This document shows, in pieces, positions 50,296 through 63,685 of a stretch of DNA of 64,000 nt; positions within the stretch are counted from its first letter, which is position 1, and every line of letters begins with the position of its first letter. The notes beneath the pieces are model-generated. The model saw only the letters and a program-made list of their open reading frames with translations. It did not search any database and had not been told where the DNA came from. The DNA lies in NCBI GenBank assembly GCA_965228905.1, contig CBDDII010000002.1, forward strand, positions 310,001 to 374,000, given 5' to 3'. The position numbers and the translations under genes were made by a program. Origin of the DNA: CALKXV01 sp965228905. Lineage in GTDB: Bacteria > Pseudomonadota > Alphaproteobacteria > Rhodobacterales > Rhodobacteraceae.

Positions 50296-51579
50296 ATGGG
50301 GCTACTTTTCCTTCTGGGTCTGTTTGCCGTCTGCGTGGCAATCGGTGTGCCGGTGGCATTCGCGCTTGGCATTTCGGCGATCGCGGCCTTCTGGTTCGAA
50401 GGCCTGCCCATCATGATCGGGTTCCAGCGGATCGTCTCGGGCATCAACGTTTTTTCGCTGATGGCAATCCCGTTTTTCATCTTCGCAGGCGAGTTGATGT
50501 TCCATGGCGGGATTGCCATGCGGTTGGTCAAGTTTGCCTCGGCCGCTGTCGGTGCCGTTCGCGGGGGCCTTGGTATCGTGAACGTCTTTTCGTCGATGCT
50601 GTTCGGCGGAATTTCCGGATCGGCGGTGGCTGATATTTCGGCATTGGGGTCGATCCTTGTGCCGGTGATGAAAGAAAAGGGCTACGATGCCGATTATGCC
50701 GTGAACGTCACGGTCACATCGTCGATTGCGGGAATCATCATTCCGCCCAGTCACAACATGATCATTTTCGCCATTGCCGCGGGCGGCGGAATCTCGATTT
50801 CCAAGTTGTTTCTTGCAGGCGTCGTTCCGGGTGTTCTGATGTGTCTGTGCCTCGCAATCGCGGCCTATATCGTTGCCGTCCGGCGCGGGTACAGGGCGGA
50901 AGTTTTCCCGGGATGGAACGCATTGGTCATCACCTTCCTTGGTGCAATCCCCGGATTGATGACAGCGGTCATTATCGTTGGTGGAGTGCTGTCAGGTGTC
51001 TTCACGGTGACCGAGTCCGGGGCATTCGGGGCGATCTATGCCTTCCTCGTGACGCTGATCGTCTATCGCAGCATCACCTTCGCAAAGTTCCGCATCGCGG
51101 TCGTGTCGGCAGTTCGCACCACGGCGATGGTGATGATCCTGATCGCCTGCGCCGGTGCCTTCGCTTACATGCTCACGTTCTACCGGGTTCCGAACAAGAC
51201 CGTGGAATTCATGACAGGGCTCACCGAAAACCCGATCCTCATCCTGTTGATGATCAATGCCGTCCTGCTGATCCTTGGCATGATCATGGACATGGCCGCT
51301 TTGATCCTGATCTGCACACCGATCTTCCTTCCGGTGGCGCAAAGTCTTGGGCTGGACCCCTTGCAGTTCGGCATGATCCTACTGGTCAACCTCGGGCTGG
51401 GGCTTTGTACGCCGCCGGTGGGCGCGTGCCTTTTCGTCGGGTGTGCGGTCGGCAAATTGCCGATGGAACAGGCCGTCCGGACGATCTGGCCGTTCTACAT
51501 CGCAATTTTCACTGCATTGATGCTGATTACCTTCGTCCCGGCCATTTCGCTCACATTGCCCCGGCTGATGGGCGGCTGA
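50296..51579 (+). CDS. TRAP transporter large membrane subunit, DctM family
   Basis: A 427-residue integral membrane protein with about 12 hydrophobic segments. Landmarks are AIGVPVAFALGISAI at the start, FSSMLFGGISGSAVADISALG, SIAGIIIPPSHNMI and the C-terminal LCTPPVGACLFVG. The ATG at 50296 is preferred over the TTG one codon upstream. It forms the sodium-coupled channel for the acid captured by the DctP protein. Confidence 0.92.
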   Translation: MGLLFLLGLFAVCVAIGVPVAFALGISAIAAFWFEGLPIMIGFQRIVSGINVFSLMAIPFFIFAGELMFHGGIAMRLVKFASAAVGAVRGGLGIVNVFSSMLFGGISGSAVADISALGSILVPVMKEKGYDADYAVNVTVTSSIAGIIIPPSHNMIIFAIAAGGGISISKLFLAGVVPGVLMCLCLAIAAYIVAVRRGYRAEVFPGWNALVITFLGAIPGLMTAVIIVGGVLSGVFTVTESGAFGAIYAFLVTLIVYRSITFAKFRIAVVSAVRTTAMVMILIACAGAFAYMLTFYRVPNKTVEFMTGLTENPILILLMINAVLLILGMIMDMAALILICTPIFLPVAQSLGLDPLQFGMILLVNLGLGLCTPPVGACLFVGCAVGKLPMEQAVRTIWPFYIAIFTALMLITFVPAISLTLPRLMGG

Positions 51580-51582
51580 AAT

Positions 51583-51637
51583 CGCTCTTGGCGGATTGCC
51601 GCTGAATTGGGCGAAGAGCGTGCGAAACCCCTTTTTT
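51583..51637 (+). terminator. Possible terminator after the second TRAP operon
   Basis: CGCTCTT (51583-51589) can pair with AAGAGCG (51614-51620), and six T follow at 51632-51637. The loop is long and the T-run is 11 bases away, so this is only a weak candidate. Confidence 0.3.
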
Positions 51638-51725
51638 GCCTGTCAGTGTCGGGTTCGTGTGGATCTCGCGCGATTGTTTGATAAGACACGCGCAATTCCG
51701 CACGACAGCCGAGGAGCCGATCCGC

Positions 51726-53939
51726 ATGGACAACCCCGATATTATCTACACCAAGGTCGACGAGGCCCCCGAATTGGCCTCGGCCTCTCTTTTGCCCATT
51801 ATCCAGAAATTTGCCTCTGCCGCGGGTGTATCCGTCGGAACGCGAGACATCTCGCTGGCAGGGCGCATCATCGCTGCCTTTCCCGAAAAGCTGAGCGAGG
51901 CTCAGCGCCAGTCCGACGATCTTGCCATCCTGGGTGACCTTGTGAAGACACCCGAGGCCAATGTGATCAAGCTTCCGAACATCTCGGCCTCTGTTCCGCA
52001 GCTTGTGGCCGCAGTTGAGGAACTGCAGGCGCAGGGCTATGCCATCCCCGATTATCCTGAGAACCCCGAAAGTGCCGAAGAAAAGGACATTCGCGCCCGT
52101 TTCGATGCGATCAAGGGCTCGGCGGTGAACCCGGTGCTGCGGGAAGGCAACTCGGATCGTCGTGCGGCCGTGGCCGTAAAGAACTACGCCAAGGCGAACC
52201 CGCATTCGATGGGAACATGGTCGGCGGACAGCAAGACTCATGTCTCGACGATGGGCGCGAACGATTTCCGCTCCAATGAAACTTCCGTTACGTTGAGCGA
52301 AGCTCAGGCCGGTCCGGCAAAGATCGTTTTGACCGGCAAGGACGGGGTAGAAACAGTTCTGAAAGACGGGATCGACTTTCCGGCGGGTACGGTTGTCGAT
52401 GCGACTTTCATGTCGGCCAAGGCGCTGGCCTCCTTTCTTGAAAACCAGATTGCGGCAACGAAAGACAAGGGTGTTCTGTTCTCGCTGCACATGAAGGCAA
52501 CAATGATGAAGGTCTCGGACCCGATCATCTTTGGCCATGCAGTCAAGGCCTTCCTGAAGCCCGTGTTCGAGCAGTATGGCGAAGATCTGGCCGCCGCAGG
52601 CGTCAACCCGAATTCGGGACTTGGCACGCTCTTGGAGGCCGTGGCCGAAGCGCCGAAATCTTCCGAAATCCTCGCGGCCATAGACAAGGTGATGGGCGAG
52701 CGTCCCCCGATGTACATGGTGAACTCGGACAAGGGCATCAGCAACCTGCACGTGCCGTCGGATGTCATCATCGACGCGTCGATGCCCGCGCTGATCCGCG
52801 CTGGTGGCAAGGGCTGGGGGCCCGACGGGAAAGAAGCGGACACGAATTGTGTCATTCCCGACAGTTCCTATGCACCCGTTTACGACGAGGCGATCAACAA
52901 CTGTAAGGAAAACGGTGCGCTTGATCCGTCGACGGCAGGCACGGTTCAGAACATCGGCCTGATGGCGCAAAAGGCCGAGGAATACGGTTCACACCCGACG
53001 ACATTTGAAATTCCCACGGACGGCACAGTTCGCATGATCGCGGCAAATGGCGACGTTCTGCACACGCACGAGGTCAAAGCGGGCGACATCTGGCGGTCTG
53101 CGTCGACCCGTCGGGCCCCGATCGAAGACTGGGTGCAACTGGCAATCGACCGTCAGGCGCTTGAAGGCTGCCAGGCGATCTTCTGGCTGGACGAAACCCG
53201 CGCCCACGATGCGCAGCTTTTGAATTATGTGCGTCCGTTGCTTGCGAAAGCCGGTGCAGAGGACAAGTTTCAGATCCTTGCCCCGCGCGAGGCAACGCGC
53301 CTCAGCTTCGATACGATCCGCAAGGGCGAAAACTCGATCGCCGTCACCGGCAACGTCCTGCGTGATTATCTGACCGACCTTTTCCCGATCCTCGAACTGG
53401 GGACATCGGCCAAGATGCTGTCGATCGTGAAACTGATGAACGGCGGCGGTCTGTTCGAAACCGGTGCGGGCGGTTCGGCTCCGAAGCATGTTCAGCAGCT
53501 GGTTGCCGAAAACCACCTGCGGTGGGACTCGCTGGGCGAGTTCTGTGCCCTTGGCGAAAGCCTGAAGCACCTCGCCCAGGTCAAAGGCAATGCGAAAGCC
53601 AAGGTGTTGGGCCAAGCTGTCGACGCGGCGACCCAGGGCATCCTGGACCACGACAAATCGCCGGGCCGCAAGGTTGGTCAGCCCGACAACCGGGACAGCC
53701 ATTTCTATTTCGCCAAATACTGGGCCGAAGCCCTGGCAAATCAGACCGACGACGCCGATCTGGCCGCGACCTTTGCGCCGATTGCAAAGGCGCTTTCCGA
53801 GAACGAGGAAAAGATCGTTGCCGAGATCGCAGGCGACAAGGGCAACCCGGCCGATACGGGCGGCTACTATCACACCGATGGTGATAAGACCGCGCATGTC
53901 ATGCGGCCATCTTCGACGTTGAACGACATCCTTTCGTAA
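51726..53939 (+). CDS. icd: Isocitrate dehydrogenase, NADP-dependent, monomeric type
   Basis: A 737-residue enzyme, the normal length of the monomeric class and about twice that of dimeric enzymes. The ATG at 51726 gives the family N-terminus ([22 protein letters not shown]). Conserved segments include [24 protein letters not shown] (substrate-binding Ser and Arg; read as a region near residue 138), [16 protein letters not shown] and the [16 protein letters not shown] segment near the end. It oxidises isocitrate to 2-oxoglutarate in the TCA cycle, making NADPH. It is a single gene, closed by a strong terminator. Confidence 0.95.
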   Translation: MDNPDIIYTKVDEAPELASASLLPIIQKFASAAGVSVGTRDISLAGRIIAAFPEKLSEAQRQSDDLAILGDLVKTPEANVIKLPNISASVPQLVAAVEELQAQGYAIPDYPENPESAEEKDIRARFDAIKGSAVNPVLREGNSDRRAAVAVKNYAKANPHSMGTWSADSKTHVSTMGANDFRSNETSVTLSEAQAGPAKIVLTGKDGVETVLKDGIDFPAGTVVDATFMSAKALASFLENQIAATKDKGVLFSLHMKATMMKVSDPIIFGHAVKAFLKPVFEQYGEDLAAAGVNPNSGLGTLLEAVAEAPKSSEILAAIDKVMGERPPMYMVNSDKGISNLHVPSDVIIDASMPALIRAGGKGWGPDGKEADTNCVIPDSSYAPVYDEAINNCKENGALDPSTAGTVQNIGLMAQKAEEYGSHPTTFEIPTDGTVRMIAANGDVLHTHEVKAGDIWRSASTRRAPIEDWVQLAIDRQALEGCQAIFWLDETRAHDAQLLNYVRPLLAKAGAEDKFQILAPREATRLSFDTIRKGENSIAVTGNVLRDYLTDLFPILELGTSAKMLSIVKLMNGGGLFETGAGGSAPKHVQQLVAENHLRWDSLGEFCALGESLKHLAQVKGNAKAKVLGQAVDAATQGILDHDKSPGRKVGQPDNRDSHFYFAKYWAEALANQTDDADLAATFAPIAKALSENEEKIVAEIAGDKGNPADTGGYYHTDGDKTAHVMRPSSTLNDILS

Positions 53940-53962
53940 CGGGAAGGGTATAAAAATTCCGG

Positions 53963-53998
53963 GGGGCGGTGCGGCGAAGAGCCGTGTCGCCCCTTTTT
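53963..53998 (+). terminator. Strong intrinsic terminator after icd
   Basis: GGGGCGGTGCGGC (53963-53975) pairs with GCCGTGTCGCCCC (53981-53993) through a GAAGA loop, with three G-U pairs in the middle, and TTTTT follows at 53994-53998. Confidence 0.85.
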
Positions 53999-54074
53999 GT
54001 CTCTGGCGCTTGCTCTAATGCGCCAATGCCACGATAACCGCCGCGATGTTTTGAGATTGAGCAAGGTAAACCGA

Positions 54075-56486
54075 GTGAACGCCCGAACAAACACCACGTC
54101 TTCCTCAGCAACCTCGAACGAGTTGCAAAGCGACATCTTGCGCCACATGACCAATTCACTGGGGCAGCGAAGCGATGACGCAAGCCTTCGCGATTGGTGC
54201 ATGGCACTGTCGCTTGCCGTTCGGGATCGGATTGCTCATGGCTGGCTAGCGGCGCAAACCGAGGCACGTGCTGTCGGTGCAAAGCGTGTTTGCTATCTCT
54301 CGATGGAATTTCTGATTGGGCGGCTATTGCAGGACTCAATCGTCAACCTGCGGCTTGAAGAACAGGCCGTCTCAGCCCTTCGCGATCTGGGGTTGGATTA
54401 CAGCGCCGTCATCCATGACGAGCCGGATGCGGCCCTTGGCAACGGTGGACTTGGCCGGTTGGCCGCCTGCTTCCTTGAATCGCTCTCGACGCTCGGGTTA
54501 CCCGCCACTGGCTATGGGATCCGATATGAACACGGACTTTTCAGGCAGAGCTTTGACGATGGTGCCCAGGTCGAGGTTGCAGAGAATTGGTTGGATCACG
54601 GCAATGTCTGGGAGTTTCCGCGATCTGGCACGTCTTTTGCAATCGGGTTCGGCGGCGAGGTGTCCGAAAAGGCGAAACGCATGGTCTGGACCCCGGCAGA
54701 CCGGGTGATCGCCCAGGCCCATGATACCCCCGTCATCGGCTGGCAGAGGCAATGGGCAAACACGCTGCGCCTGTGGGCCGCGAAATCGGCAGAGGGTCTG
54801 GACATGGCGGCCTTCAACCGGGGAGACTTTGTTGGTGCCGCCGAAAGCGAAACACTGGCGCGGACCATCAGCCGCTTTCTGTATCCCGACGATACGACTG
54901 ACATCGGCAAGGAACTGCGGCTGAAACAGGAATATTTCTTTACCGCGGCCAGCCTGCACGACATTCTTGAACAACATCAGAGCGATGGACACTCTCTTGC
55001 CGATCTGCCGAAGCTGGTGTCGATCCAGTTGAACGACACGCATCCGGCGATTGCCGGCCCCGAACTGGTTCGGCTCCTGCACGACGAAAATGGCCTCGAC
55101 TTTGAAGAGGCAGTGGCAATCTCGCGCGCCTGTCTGTCCTATACCAATCACACGCTTCTGCCCGAGGCGTTGGAGCGGTGGTCGGAAGGGTTGATGGCGC
55201 ACTTGTTGCCGCGTCATGTTGCGCTGATCGAACGGATCGACGCCCTGCACGCAAAGGAGACCCCGAAAAGCAAGGTGCGCATCAGAGAGCATGGTGAGAT
55301 CAAGATGGGCGAATTGTCGTTTGTCATGGCGCACAAGGTGAACGGGGTTTCGGCGCTTCATACCGAGTTGATGAAGTCGACGGTCTTCAAAGACCTGCAC
55401 GCTGCCCATCCGGACCGGATCGTCAACCAAACGAACGGCGTCACCCCGCGCCGTTGGATGCTTTCGGCGAACCCGAGGTTAAGCGCACTTATCACCAAAG
55501 CGATCGGTCCCGACTGGGTCGGCGATCTGGAACGGCTTGGCGATCTGGAAAGCCACCTGCACGATGCCGGTTTCATGGAAGATTTCGCAACCGCCAAGCG
55601 CGACAACAAGGTGGAACTTGCGAAATGGTTGTCGGACGAACATGGCTTGCGCACCGATCCCGACGCGATGTTCGATGTGCAGATCAAGCGTATCCACGAA
55701 TACAAGCGCCAGCATCTGAACATCCTTGAAACGATTGCCCTGTGGCAGGCAATCCGGGAAAATCCGAACGGCGATTGGACTCCTCGCGTCAAGATCTTCG
55801 GTGGCAAGGCCGCACCGGGTTATTTCTTTGCCAAGGACATCATTCGGCTCATCAATGACGTGGCCAGCGTGCTGAACGCCGATCCCGTGGCACGGCGCTA
55901 TCTGAATGTGCATTTCCTGCCGAACTACAATGTCACTATGGCAGAGCGCCTGATCCCGGCCGCCGATCTCAGTGAACAGATCTCGACGGCGGGGAAGGAG
56001 GCTTCCGGCACCGGCAACATGAAATTCGCGCTGAACGGTGCCCTGACCATCGGAACACTTGATGGGGCCAACGTGGAAATTCGCGAGCGGGTGGGCAAAG
56101 AGAATTTCCTTCTTTTCGGGATGACGGCAGACGAGGTCGATACGCGCCGGGCCATGAGCGACCACGCGGCAAAGGCCATCTCTGCATCGCCCCGGCTTGC
56201 AGCCGCCTTGGAAGCGGTGAAGTCCGGTGTCTTTTCTTCGGATGATCCTGACAGGTATCGCGGCATCGTCGATAACGTCAGCGGGCCTGACTATTTCCTC
56301 GTGGCATCCGATTTCGACGACTATTGGCGGGCGCAGCGGGATGCGGATTTGCTTTTTGCCGACAAGGCAACCTGGAATCGCAAGGCGGCTTTGAACACGT
56401 CACGATCCGGTTGGTTTTCTTCCGACCGGACGATCGAAAGCTACAACCGGGATATCTGGAGCCTCACTTCGCTGAAAAAAACCTAG
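54075..56486 (+). CDS. glgP: Glycogen/starch/alpha-glucan phosphorylase
   Basis: The GTG at 54075, with AAGG eight bases upstream, gives 803 residues, close to the family norm. An ATG at 54018 lacks a ribosome site. Family features are YLSMEFLIGRLL near residue 75, GNGGLGRLAACFLESL near 122, VSIQLNDTHPAIAGPE, FGGKAAPGYFFAK and the pyridoxal-phosphate region KEASGTGNMKFALNGALTIGTLDGANVEI (approximate span near residue 640). It releases glucose 1-phosphate from glycogen. It is the first gene of the glycogen operon, 42 bases before glgB. Confidence 0.94.
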   Translation: MNARTNTTSSSATSNELQSDILRHMTNSLGQRSDDASLRDWCMALSLAVRDRIAHGWLAAQTEARAVGAKRVCYLSMEFLIGRLLQDSIVNLRLEEQAVSALRDLGLDYSAVIHDEPDAALGNGGLGRLAACFLESLSTLGLPATGYGIRYEHGLFRQSFDDGAQVEVAENWLDHGNVWEFPRSGTSFAIGFGGEVSEKAKRMVWTPADRVIAQAHDTPVIGWQRQWANTLRLWAAKSAEGLDMAAFNRGDFVGAAESETLARTISRFLYPDDTTDIGKELRLKQEYFFTAASLHDILEQHQSDGHSLADLPKLVSIQLNDTHPAIAGPELVRLLHDENGLDFEEAVAISRACLSYTNHTLLPEALERWSEGLMAHLLPRHVALIERIDALHAKETPKSKVRIREHGEIKMGELSFVMAHKVNGVSALHTELMKSTVFKDLHAAHPDRIVNQTNGVTPRRWMLSANPRLSALITKAIGPDWVGDLERLGDLESHLHDAGFMEDFATAKRDNKVELAKWLSDEHGLRTDPDAMFDVQIKRIHEYKRQHLNILETIALWQAIRENPNGDWTPRVKIFGGKAAPGYFFAKDIIRLINDVASVLNADPVARRYLNVHFLPNYNVTMAERLIPAADLSEQISTAGKEASGTGNMKFALNGALTIGTLDGANVEIRERVGKENFLLFGMTADEVDTRRAMSDHAAKAISASPRLAAALEAVKSGVFSSDDPDRYRGIVDNVSGPDYFLVASDFDDYWRAQRDADLLFADKATWNRKAALNTSRSGWFSSDRTIESYNRDIWSLTSLKKT

Positions 56487-56528
56487 CAATTCATTTGCGA
56501 TATCGGATTTCCGCGCTACGCTTTCCGT

Positions 56529-58733
56529 ATGGGAGCGAAGAACAACGATGATTACCCCGGCCTTGCATCGCATGACGCGCTGGAAAAAATCGTTGCTGGC
56601 CGCCACGGCGATCCGTTCTCGATCCTTGGTCCGCACAAACACGGTCGCGCAACCTTTGTAACGGCTTTCGATCCGGGTGCTGCAAGGCTTGTCGCGGTTG
56701 ACCCGGCGAAGCGACATCAGCTTTCGGCGGTCAAGGATTTTCCGGGGCTTTTCCATGGAAAGATCACCGGAACGCGGCCCTACGTTCTTGAGGGAGAAAC
56801 GGCGGAAGGGCACGGCTTTCGCTACGAAGACGCTTACCGTTTCGCACCCGTCTTGGGAGATCTTGACGAATACCTTTTGGGCGAGGGCACGCATAGAAGG
56901 CTTTGGCACGCGCTTGGTGCGCATGTGATCGAACATCAGGGCGTTCCCGGCGTACATTTCGCTGTCTGGGCGCCGAACGCGCAATGCGTTTCCGTTCTGG
57001 GCGATTTCAATCACTGGGACGCGCGGCGGCACATGATGCGCCAACGCGGGGCTTCCGGAGTTTGGGAAATCTTTTTGCCGGGTGTAAGCGACGGGGCTGC
57101 GTACAAGTATCACATCGTGGGGCCGGACGGCCTGCCGCGCCCGCTGAAGGCCGATCCGGTCGGGTTCGGATCCGAACATCCGCCAAAACAAGCCTCGATC
57201 GTGAGGGACATAGGGGGCTATGGCTGGAAAGACGGCGGCTGGATGGAGGAGCGGTCAGGGCGTAACGCACGTTCCGCGCCGATTTCGGTTTACGAGGTGC
57301 ATCTTGGATCCTGGCGACGCAAAGAGGGTGGTCGTCCGATTTCCTACAAGGAAGCTGCCGAGGAACTGGTGGGTTACGCCGCTGACATGGGTTTCACCCA
57401 TATCGAGCTTTTGCCGATCAGCGAGTATCCCTTCGATGGCTCATGGGGGTATCAACCCGTCGGTCTGTTCGCGCCCACGATCCGGCACGGACCTCCGCAT
57501 GAGTTCCGCGATCTTGTCGACGCCGCGCACCGGGCGGGTCTTGGGGTTCTGCTTGACTGGGTGCCGGGGCACTTTCCGACGGACGATCACGGGCTGGCTC
57601 GGTTCGACGGGACAGCGCTTTACGAACACTCCGATCCCAAGGAAGGTTTCCACCAGGACTGGAACACCCTGATCTACAACTTCGGGCGGCGTGAAGTCGC
57701 CAACTTCCTGGTTTCCAACGCGCTTTATTGGCTTGAAGAATACCACGTCGACGGGTTGCGCGTGGATGCGGTGGCTTCGATGCTTTATCGCGACTACTCG
57801 CGCAAGGAAGGTGAATGGGTACCGAACGTTCATGGTGGTCGGGAAAACCTGGAGGCCATCGCGCTGATGCAGCGGATGAACACGGAAGTTTATGGTGAAT
57901 TTTCCGATATCATGACCGTGGCCGAAGAAAGCACCAGTTTTCCCAAGGTGTCCGGCCCTGTCGATGCTGGCGGATTGGGGTTCGGCTACAAGTGGAACAT
58001 GGGCTGGATGAACGACACGCTGCGCTACATCGAGAAGGAACCGGTGCATCGCAAGTACGAACACCACCTTATGACCTTCGGCATCGACTACGCCTTTTCC
58101 GAGAATTTCATTCTGCCGATCAGCCATGACGAGGTCGTGCATGGCAAAGGCTCGATGCTGTCCAAGATGCCGGGGCCTGATTGGGAAAAGCTGGCGAACC
58201 TGCGGGCCTATTACGGGTTCATGTGGGGTCATCCGGGCAAGAAGCTTTTGTTCATGGGTTGCGAATTCGCCCAGCCCGAGGAATGGAACCATGATGCAGA
58301 GATCAACTGGAACGCCGCAGCACGGCCCGAGCATGCAGGTGTTCAACGGCTGGTCCGCGATCTGAACACGCTTTACCGGGCAGAACCTGCGCTTCACGCG
58401 AAAGATTGTGAACATGATGGTTTCCAGTGGATCGAAGGCGGCGCGACCGACGTCTCGGTCTTTGCCTGGGCGCGCTATGGCGGACCAAAGGATGCGTCTG
58501 TCGTCGTCGTCAGCAATTTCACCCCAGTCGAGCGAACCGGGTGGCGTTGTGGTCTGCCAAAGGGTGGGACCTGGCGCGAAGCACTGAACACGGATGCCAG
58601 CCTTTACGGCGGGGCAAATCGGGGAAATCTGGGCGAAGTCATTGCCGAGAAGACCGCCTGGCACGGGCAGGAACATTCGGCGGAACTGACGCTTCCGCCA
58701 CTTTCAACGATTTTTCTGGTTCACGAGGATTGA
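56529..58733 (+). CDS. glgB: 1,4-alpha-glucan branching enzyme
   Basis: A 734-residue GH13 enzyme with two N-terminal beta-sandwich modules (VPGVHFAVWAPNAQCVSVLGDFNHWD near residues 142-167). In the barrel the catalytic Asp is in DGLRVDAVASMLYRDY (near residue 405), Glu in MTVAEESTSFP and the third acid in ISHDEVVHGKGSM. It introduces 1,6 branches into glycogen. The full-length N1-N2 form is typical of proteobacteria. Twenty-one bases separate it from glgC. Confidence 0.95.
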   Translation: MGAKNNDDYPGLASHDALEKIVAGRHGDPFSILGPHKHGRATFVTAFDPGAARLVAVDPAKRHQLSAVKDFPGLFHGKITGTRPYVLEGETAEGHGFRYEDAYRFAPVLGDLDEYLLGEGTHRRLWHALGAHVIEHQGVPGVHFAVWAPNAQCVSVLGDFNHWDARRHMMRQRGASGVWEIFLPGVSDGAAYKYHIVGPDGLPRPLKADPVGFGSEHPPKQASIVRDIGGYGWKDGGWMEERSGRNARSAPISVYEVHLGSWRRKEGGRPISYKEAAEELVGYAADMGFTHIELLPISEYPFDGSWGYQPVGLFAPTIRHGPPHEFRDLVDAAHRAGLGVLLDWVPGHFPTDDHGLARFDGTALYEHSDPKEGFHQDWNTLIYNFGRREVANFLVSNALYWLEEYHVDGLRVDAVASMLYRDYSRKEGEWVPNVHGGRENLEAIALMQRMNTEVYGEFSDIMTVAEESTSFPKVSGPVDAGGLGFGYKWNMGWMNDTLRYIEKEPVHRKYEHHLMTFGIDYAFSENFILPISHDEVVHGKGSMLSKMPGPDWEKLANLRAYYGFMWGHPGKKLLFMGCEFAQPEEWNHDAEINWNAAARPEHAGVQRLVRDLNTLYRAEPALHAKDCEHDGFQWIEGGATDVSVFAWARYGGPKDASVVVVSNFTPVERTGWRCGLPKGGTWREALNTDASLYGGANRGNLGEVIAEKTAWHGQEHSAELTLPPLSTIFLVHED

Positions 58734-58754
58734 CCGCATTTGGAGGGAAGACAG

Positions 58755-60020
58755 ATGTCGACAACAGAACACAGACTGACAAATCGCGCGATGGCCTTCG
58801 TACTGGCCGGTGGTCGAGGCAGCCGTTTGAAAGAACTGACTGACAGGCGGGCAAAGCCTGCGGTTTATTTCGGTGGCAAGTCACGCATCGTGGATTTTCC
58901 GCTTTCCAATGCGTTGAACTCGGGCATCCGCAAGATGGCCATTGCCACCCAATACAAAGCTCATTCACTGATCCGGCACTGTCAGCGCGGCTGGAACTTT
59001 TTCCGGGCCGAGCGGAACGAGTACCTGGATATTTTGCCCGCGTCACAACGTGTTTCCGAGGCGCAATGGTATCTTGGAACCGCCGACGCCGTGACCCAGA
59101 ACATCGACATCATCGACAGCTATGATGTGGATTACGTGCTGATCCTTGCGGGCGACCACATCTACAAGATGGACTATGAAATCATGCTCCGTCAGCATGT
59201 GGAAACCGGCGCGGATGTCACCGTCGGTTGTCTGACGGTTCCCCGCATGGAGGCGTCTGCATTTGGTGTAATGCACGTCGATGGCGACGACAGGATCACC
59301 GATTTCCTGGAAAAGCCCGCCGATCCGCCCGGCATCCCGGGGGACGAGGGCAATGCGCTTGCCTCAATGGGGATTTACGTTTTCGACTGGAAGTTCCTGA
59401 GGGAGCTTTTGTTGAAGGATGCCGAGGACAAGCACTCCTCCCATGATTTCGGCGGCGACCTGATCCCCGAGATCGTCAAGAACGGCAAGGCCATGGCACA
59501 TCGTTTTGTCGACAGTTGCGTCCGCTCTTCAACTGAGGCGCCGGCGTATTGGCGGGACGTCGGGACGGTGGATGCCTTTCATGCGGCGAACATCAACCTG
59601 ACCGATTTCGAGCCTGATTTGGATCTTTGGTCCAACGATTGGCCGATCTGGTCCTACTCGGAAAGCGCACCACCCGCAAAATTCATACACGACGAAGGCC
59701 CGCGGCGGGGGCACGCCATTTCCTCGCTGGTCTCAGGGGGGTGCATCATCTCGGGGACCGAGGTGCGAAATTCGCTGTTGTTTACCGGAGTACATTCAAA
59801 CAGTTACTCGGTTCTGGATCATGCGGTCGTCCTGCCTTACGTGACGGTTGAGCGGAACGCGCGTTTGAAGAACGTCGTCATCGACCGGGGCGTGACGATC
59901 CCTCAGGGCCTGGTTGTCGGTGAAGACCCCGATAAGGATAAAAAGTTTTTTCGGGTGACCGATACTGGCGTGTCGCTTATCACCCAGCCCATGGTTGATG
60001 CTTGGGAATCCGCTCAATGA
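58755..60020 (+). CDS. glgC: Glucose-1-phosphate adenylyltransferase
   Basis: A 421-residue ADP-glucose pyrophosphorylase. The ATG at 58755 follows GGAGGGAAGACAG. The nucleotide-binding [20 protein letters not shown] motif is at about residues 13-32, followed by the activator and substrate regions [33 protein letters not shown] carries the catalytic Asp, and a C-terminal left-handed beta-helix starts near residue 310. It makes ADP-glucose for GlgA, the committed step. The stop overlaps glgA (ATGA). Confidence 0.95.
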   Translation: MSTTEHRLTNRAMAFVLAGGRGSRLKELTDRRAKPAVYFGGKSRIVDFPLSNALNSGIRKMAIATQYKAHSLIRHCQRGWNFFRAERNEYLDILPASQRVSEAQWYLGTADAVTQNIDIIDSYDVDYVLILAGDHIYKMDYEIMLRQHVETGADVTVGCLTVPRMEASAFGVMHVDGDDRITDFLEKPADPPGIPGDEGNALASMGIYVFDWKFLRELLLKDAEDKHSSHDFGGDLIPEIVKNGKAMAHRFVDSCVRSSTEAPAYWRDVGTVDAFHAANINLTDFEPDLDLWSNDWPIWSYSESAPPAKFIHDEGPRRGHAISSLVSGGCIISGTEVRNSLLFTGVHSNSYSVLDHAVVLPYVTVERNARLKNVVIDRGVTIPQGLVVGEDPDKDKKFFRVTDTGVSLITQPMVDAWESAQ

Positions 60021-61438
60021 GGCAAGCGCTTTCGGTCGCTTCGGAATGTGTCCCCTTGGTGAAAACAGGCGGTCTGGCCGATGTGGTCGGGGCACTTCCC
60101 GGTGCCTTGTCGGGCGCGGGCTGGGCGTTGAAGACCCTGCTTCCGGGTTACCCGGCAGTGATGGAGGCTGCCAGTGGCGGAAAGGAGGTCTGGTCAACAG
60201 GCGATCTGATGGGGTCGAAAGCGCGCGTGCTGCGAAAGGAAATCAAGGGGCTGGATGTCCTGGTGCTGGACGCCCCTCAGCATTTCGACCGCCCCGGTGC
60301 GATCTATCTAGGGACGGACGGTCAGGATTATCCTGACAACCCCGAACGGTTTTCCGCCCTGGCCTGGGCAGCGGCGGCATTGGCGAGCGAAGGGATCGGT
60401 AAGTGGAAACCCGAGGTCGTCCATCTGCATGATTGGCAGGCTGCCCTGACGCCCTGGTATCTGCGCCGCATGGGCGGCAAGGTCGGCACGCTTCTGACCA
60501 TCCACAACGTCGCCTTCCACGGACTTGCTCCCGCTTCGCGTCTTGATGCGCTGCGCCTGCCCGCAGATGGGTTTTCCAGTGACGGCTTTGAATTCTGGGG
60601 CCAGATCAACATGCTTAAGGCGGGGATCGTCGCGGCCGACAAGATAAACACGGTCAGCCCGACCTATGCGCAAGAGTTGACGACGCCTGAATTCGGCATG
60701 GGGCTGGATGGCGTTTTGGCCGGTCGTCGGGCTGATTTGACAGGAATCCTGAACGGCATCGACACCGAAGCTTGGGACCCGACCGCAGATCCTGCCTTGT
60801 CGTCTCCATTCAAGACGCCCCGAGGCAAGGCGCGCGCAAAGGCTCGCCTGGAAAAGGAGTTCGATCTTCCCCAGTCCGACGGCCCTCTTTGCATAGTGGT
60901 TTCGCGGCTGACCCAGCAAAAGGGGTTGGACATGCTGCTGGACGCCCTCCCGGCCCTGCTTGACAGGGGCGGGCGGCTGGCGCTTTTGGGGACGGGCGAC
61001 CGCAGCCTTGAAAATGCATGGTTGAAGGCGGCGGCGGAACATCCCCATGTCTCGGTCAAGATCGGCTATGATGAGGATCTGTCGCATCGCATGTTCGCCG
61101 GTGCCGATGCGGTGCTTGTGCCTTCAAGGTTCGAACCTTGCGGCCTGACGCAATTGTTTGGGCTCAGATACGGTGCGGTTCCGGTCGTTGCGATGACCGG
61201 GGGATTGGCTGACACGGTGATACCGGCCAATGCCGCAGCATTGAAGGATGGCGTGGCAACCGGATTGCAATTCTTCCCCGTGACGACCGATGCGCTGGCC
61301 CATTGCCTGCTGAAACTGTGCGATTTGTACCGTAACGGTCAGGAATGGACTCGCCTGCAACGCAATGCCATGAAGCATCCAGTGAATTGGGACGCATCTG
61401 CACAAAGCTATGCGGCCCTCTACGATGAGATTGCCTGA
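60017..61438 (+). CDS. glgA: Glycogen synthase (ADP-glucose type)
   Basis: A 473-residue GT5 glycosyltransferase. The ATG at 60017 overlaps the glgC stop. The N-terminal ADP-glucose motif [13 protein letters not shown] is at about 16-28. HDWQAAL and TIHNVAFHG follow, and the C-terminal active-site motif is [17 protein letters not shown]. It elongates alpha-1,4-glucan from ADP-glucose. glgX follows after 5 bases. Confidence 0.95.
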   Translation: MRQALSVASECVPLVKTGGLADVVGALPGALSGAGWALKTLLPGYPAVMEAASGGKEVWSTGDLMGSKARVLRKEIKGLDVLVLDAPQHFDRPGAIYLGTDGQDYPDNPERFSALAWAAAALASEGIGKWKPEVVHLHDWQAALTPWYLRRMGGKVGTLLTIHNVAFHGLAPASRLDALRLPADGFSSDGFEFWGQINMLKAGIVAADKINTVSPTYAQELTTPEFGMGLDGVLAGRRADLTGILNGIDTEAWDPTADPALSSPFKTPRGKARAKARLEKEFDLPQSDGPLCIVVSRLTQQKGLDMLLDALPALLDRGGRLALLGTGDRSLENAWLKAAAEHPHVSVKIGYDEDLSHRMFAGADAVLVPSRFEPCGLTQLFGLRYGAVPVVAMTGGLADTVIPANAAALKDGVATGLQFFPVTTDALAHCLLKLCDLYRNGQEWTRLQRNAMKHPVNWDASAQSYAALYDEIA

Positions 61439-61443
61439 GCGAC

Positions 61444-63531
<2,088 letters not shown>

Positions 63532-63584
63532 AACCTGACTCGCCGATTCTGTTCCGGGTCGGTGCGGTCTTGTACAAGGGAGTC

Positions 63585-63653
63585 ATGCGAAATGATGCTC
63601 ACCAGCACCTCTGGAAGCTGTCGCGTGGTGACTATGGGTGGCAATGCCCTTAA
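63585..63653 (+). pseudogene. N-terminal remnant of an amidohydrolase (lactonase-type)
   Basis: Twenty-two codons with ATG and an AAGGGAG site encode MRNDAHQHLWKLSRGDYGW and end at TAA. This is nearly the standard start of amidohydrolases of the L-fuconolactonase type, whose first residues include the metal-binding D-x-H-x-H, here DAHQH. The remaining about 250 residues are absent; a short-chain dehydrogenase gene starts 32 bases later. It is either a decayed gene fragment or a leader-like peptide that reuses the translation start. Confidence 0.6.
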
Positions 63654-63685
63654 AGCCCATTCGGGTATCGAGAGGAGCGCGCGCG

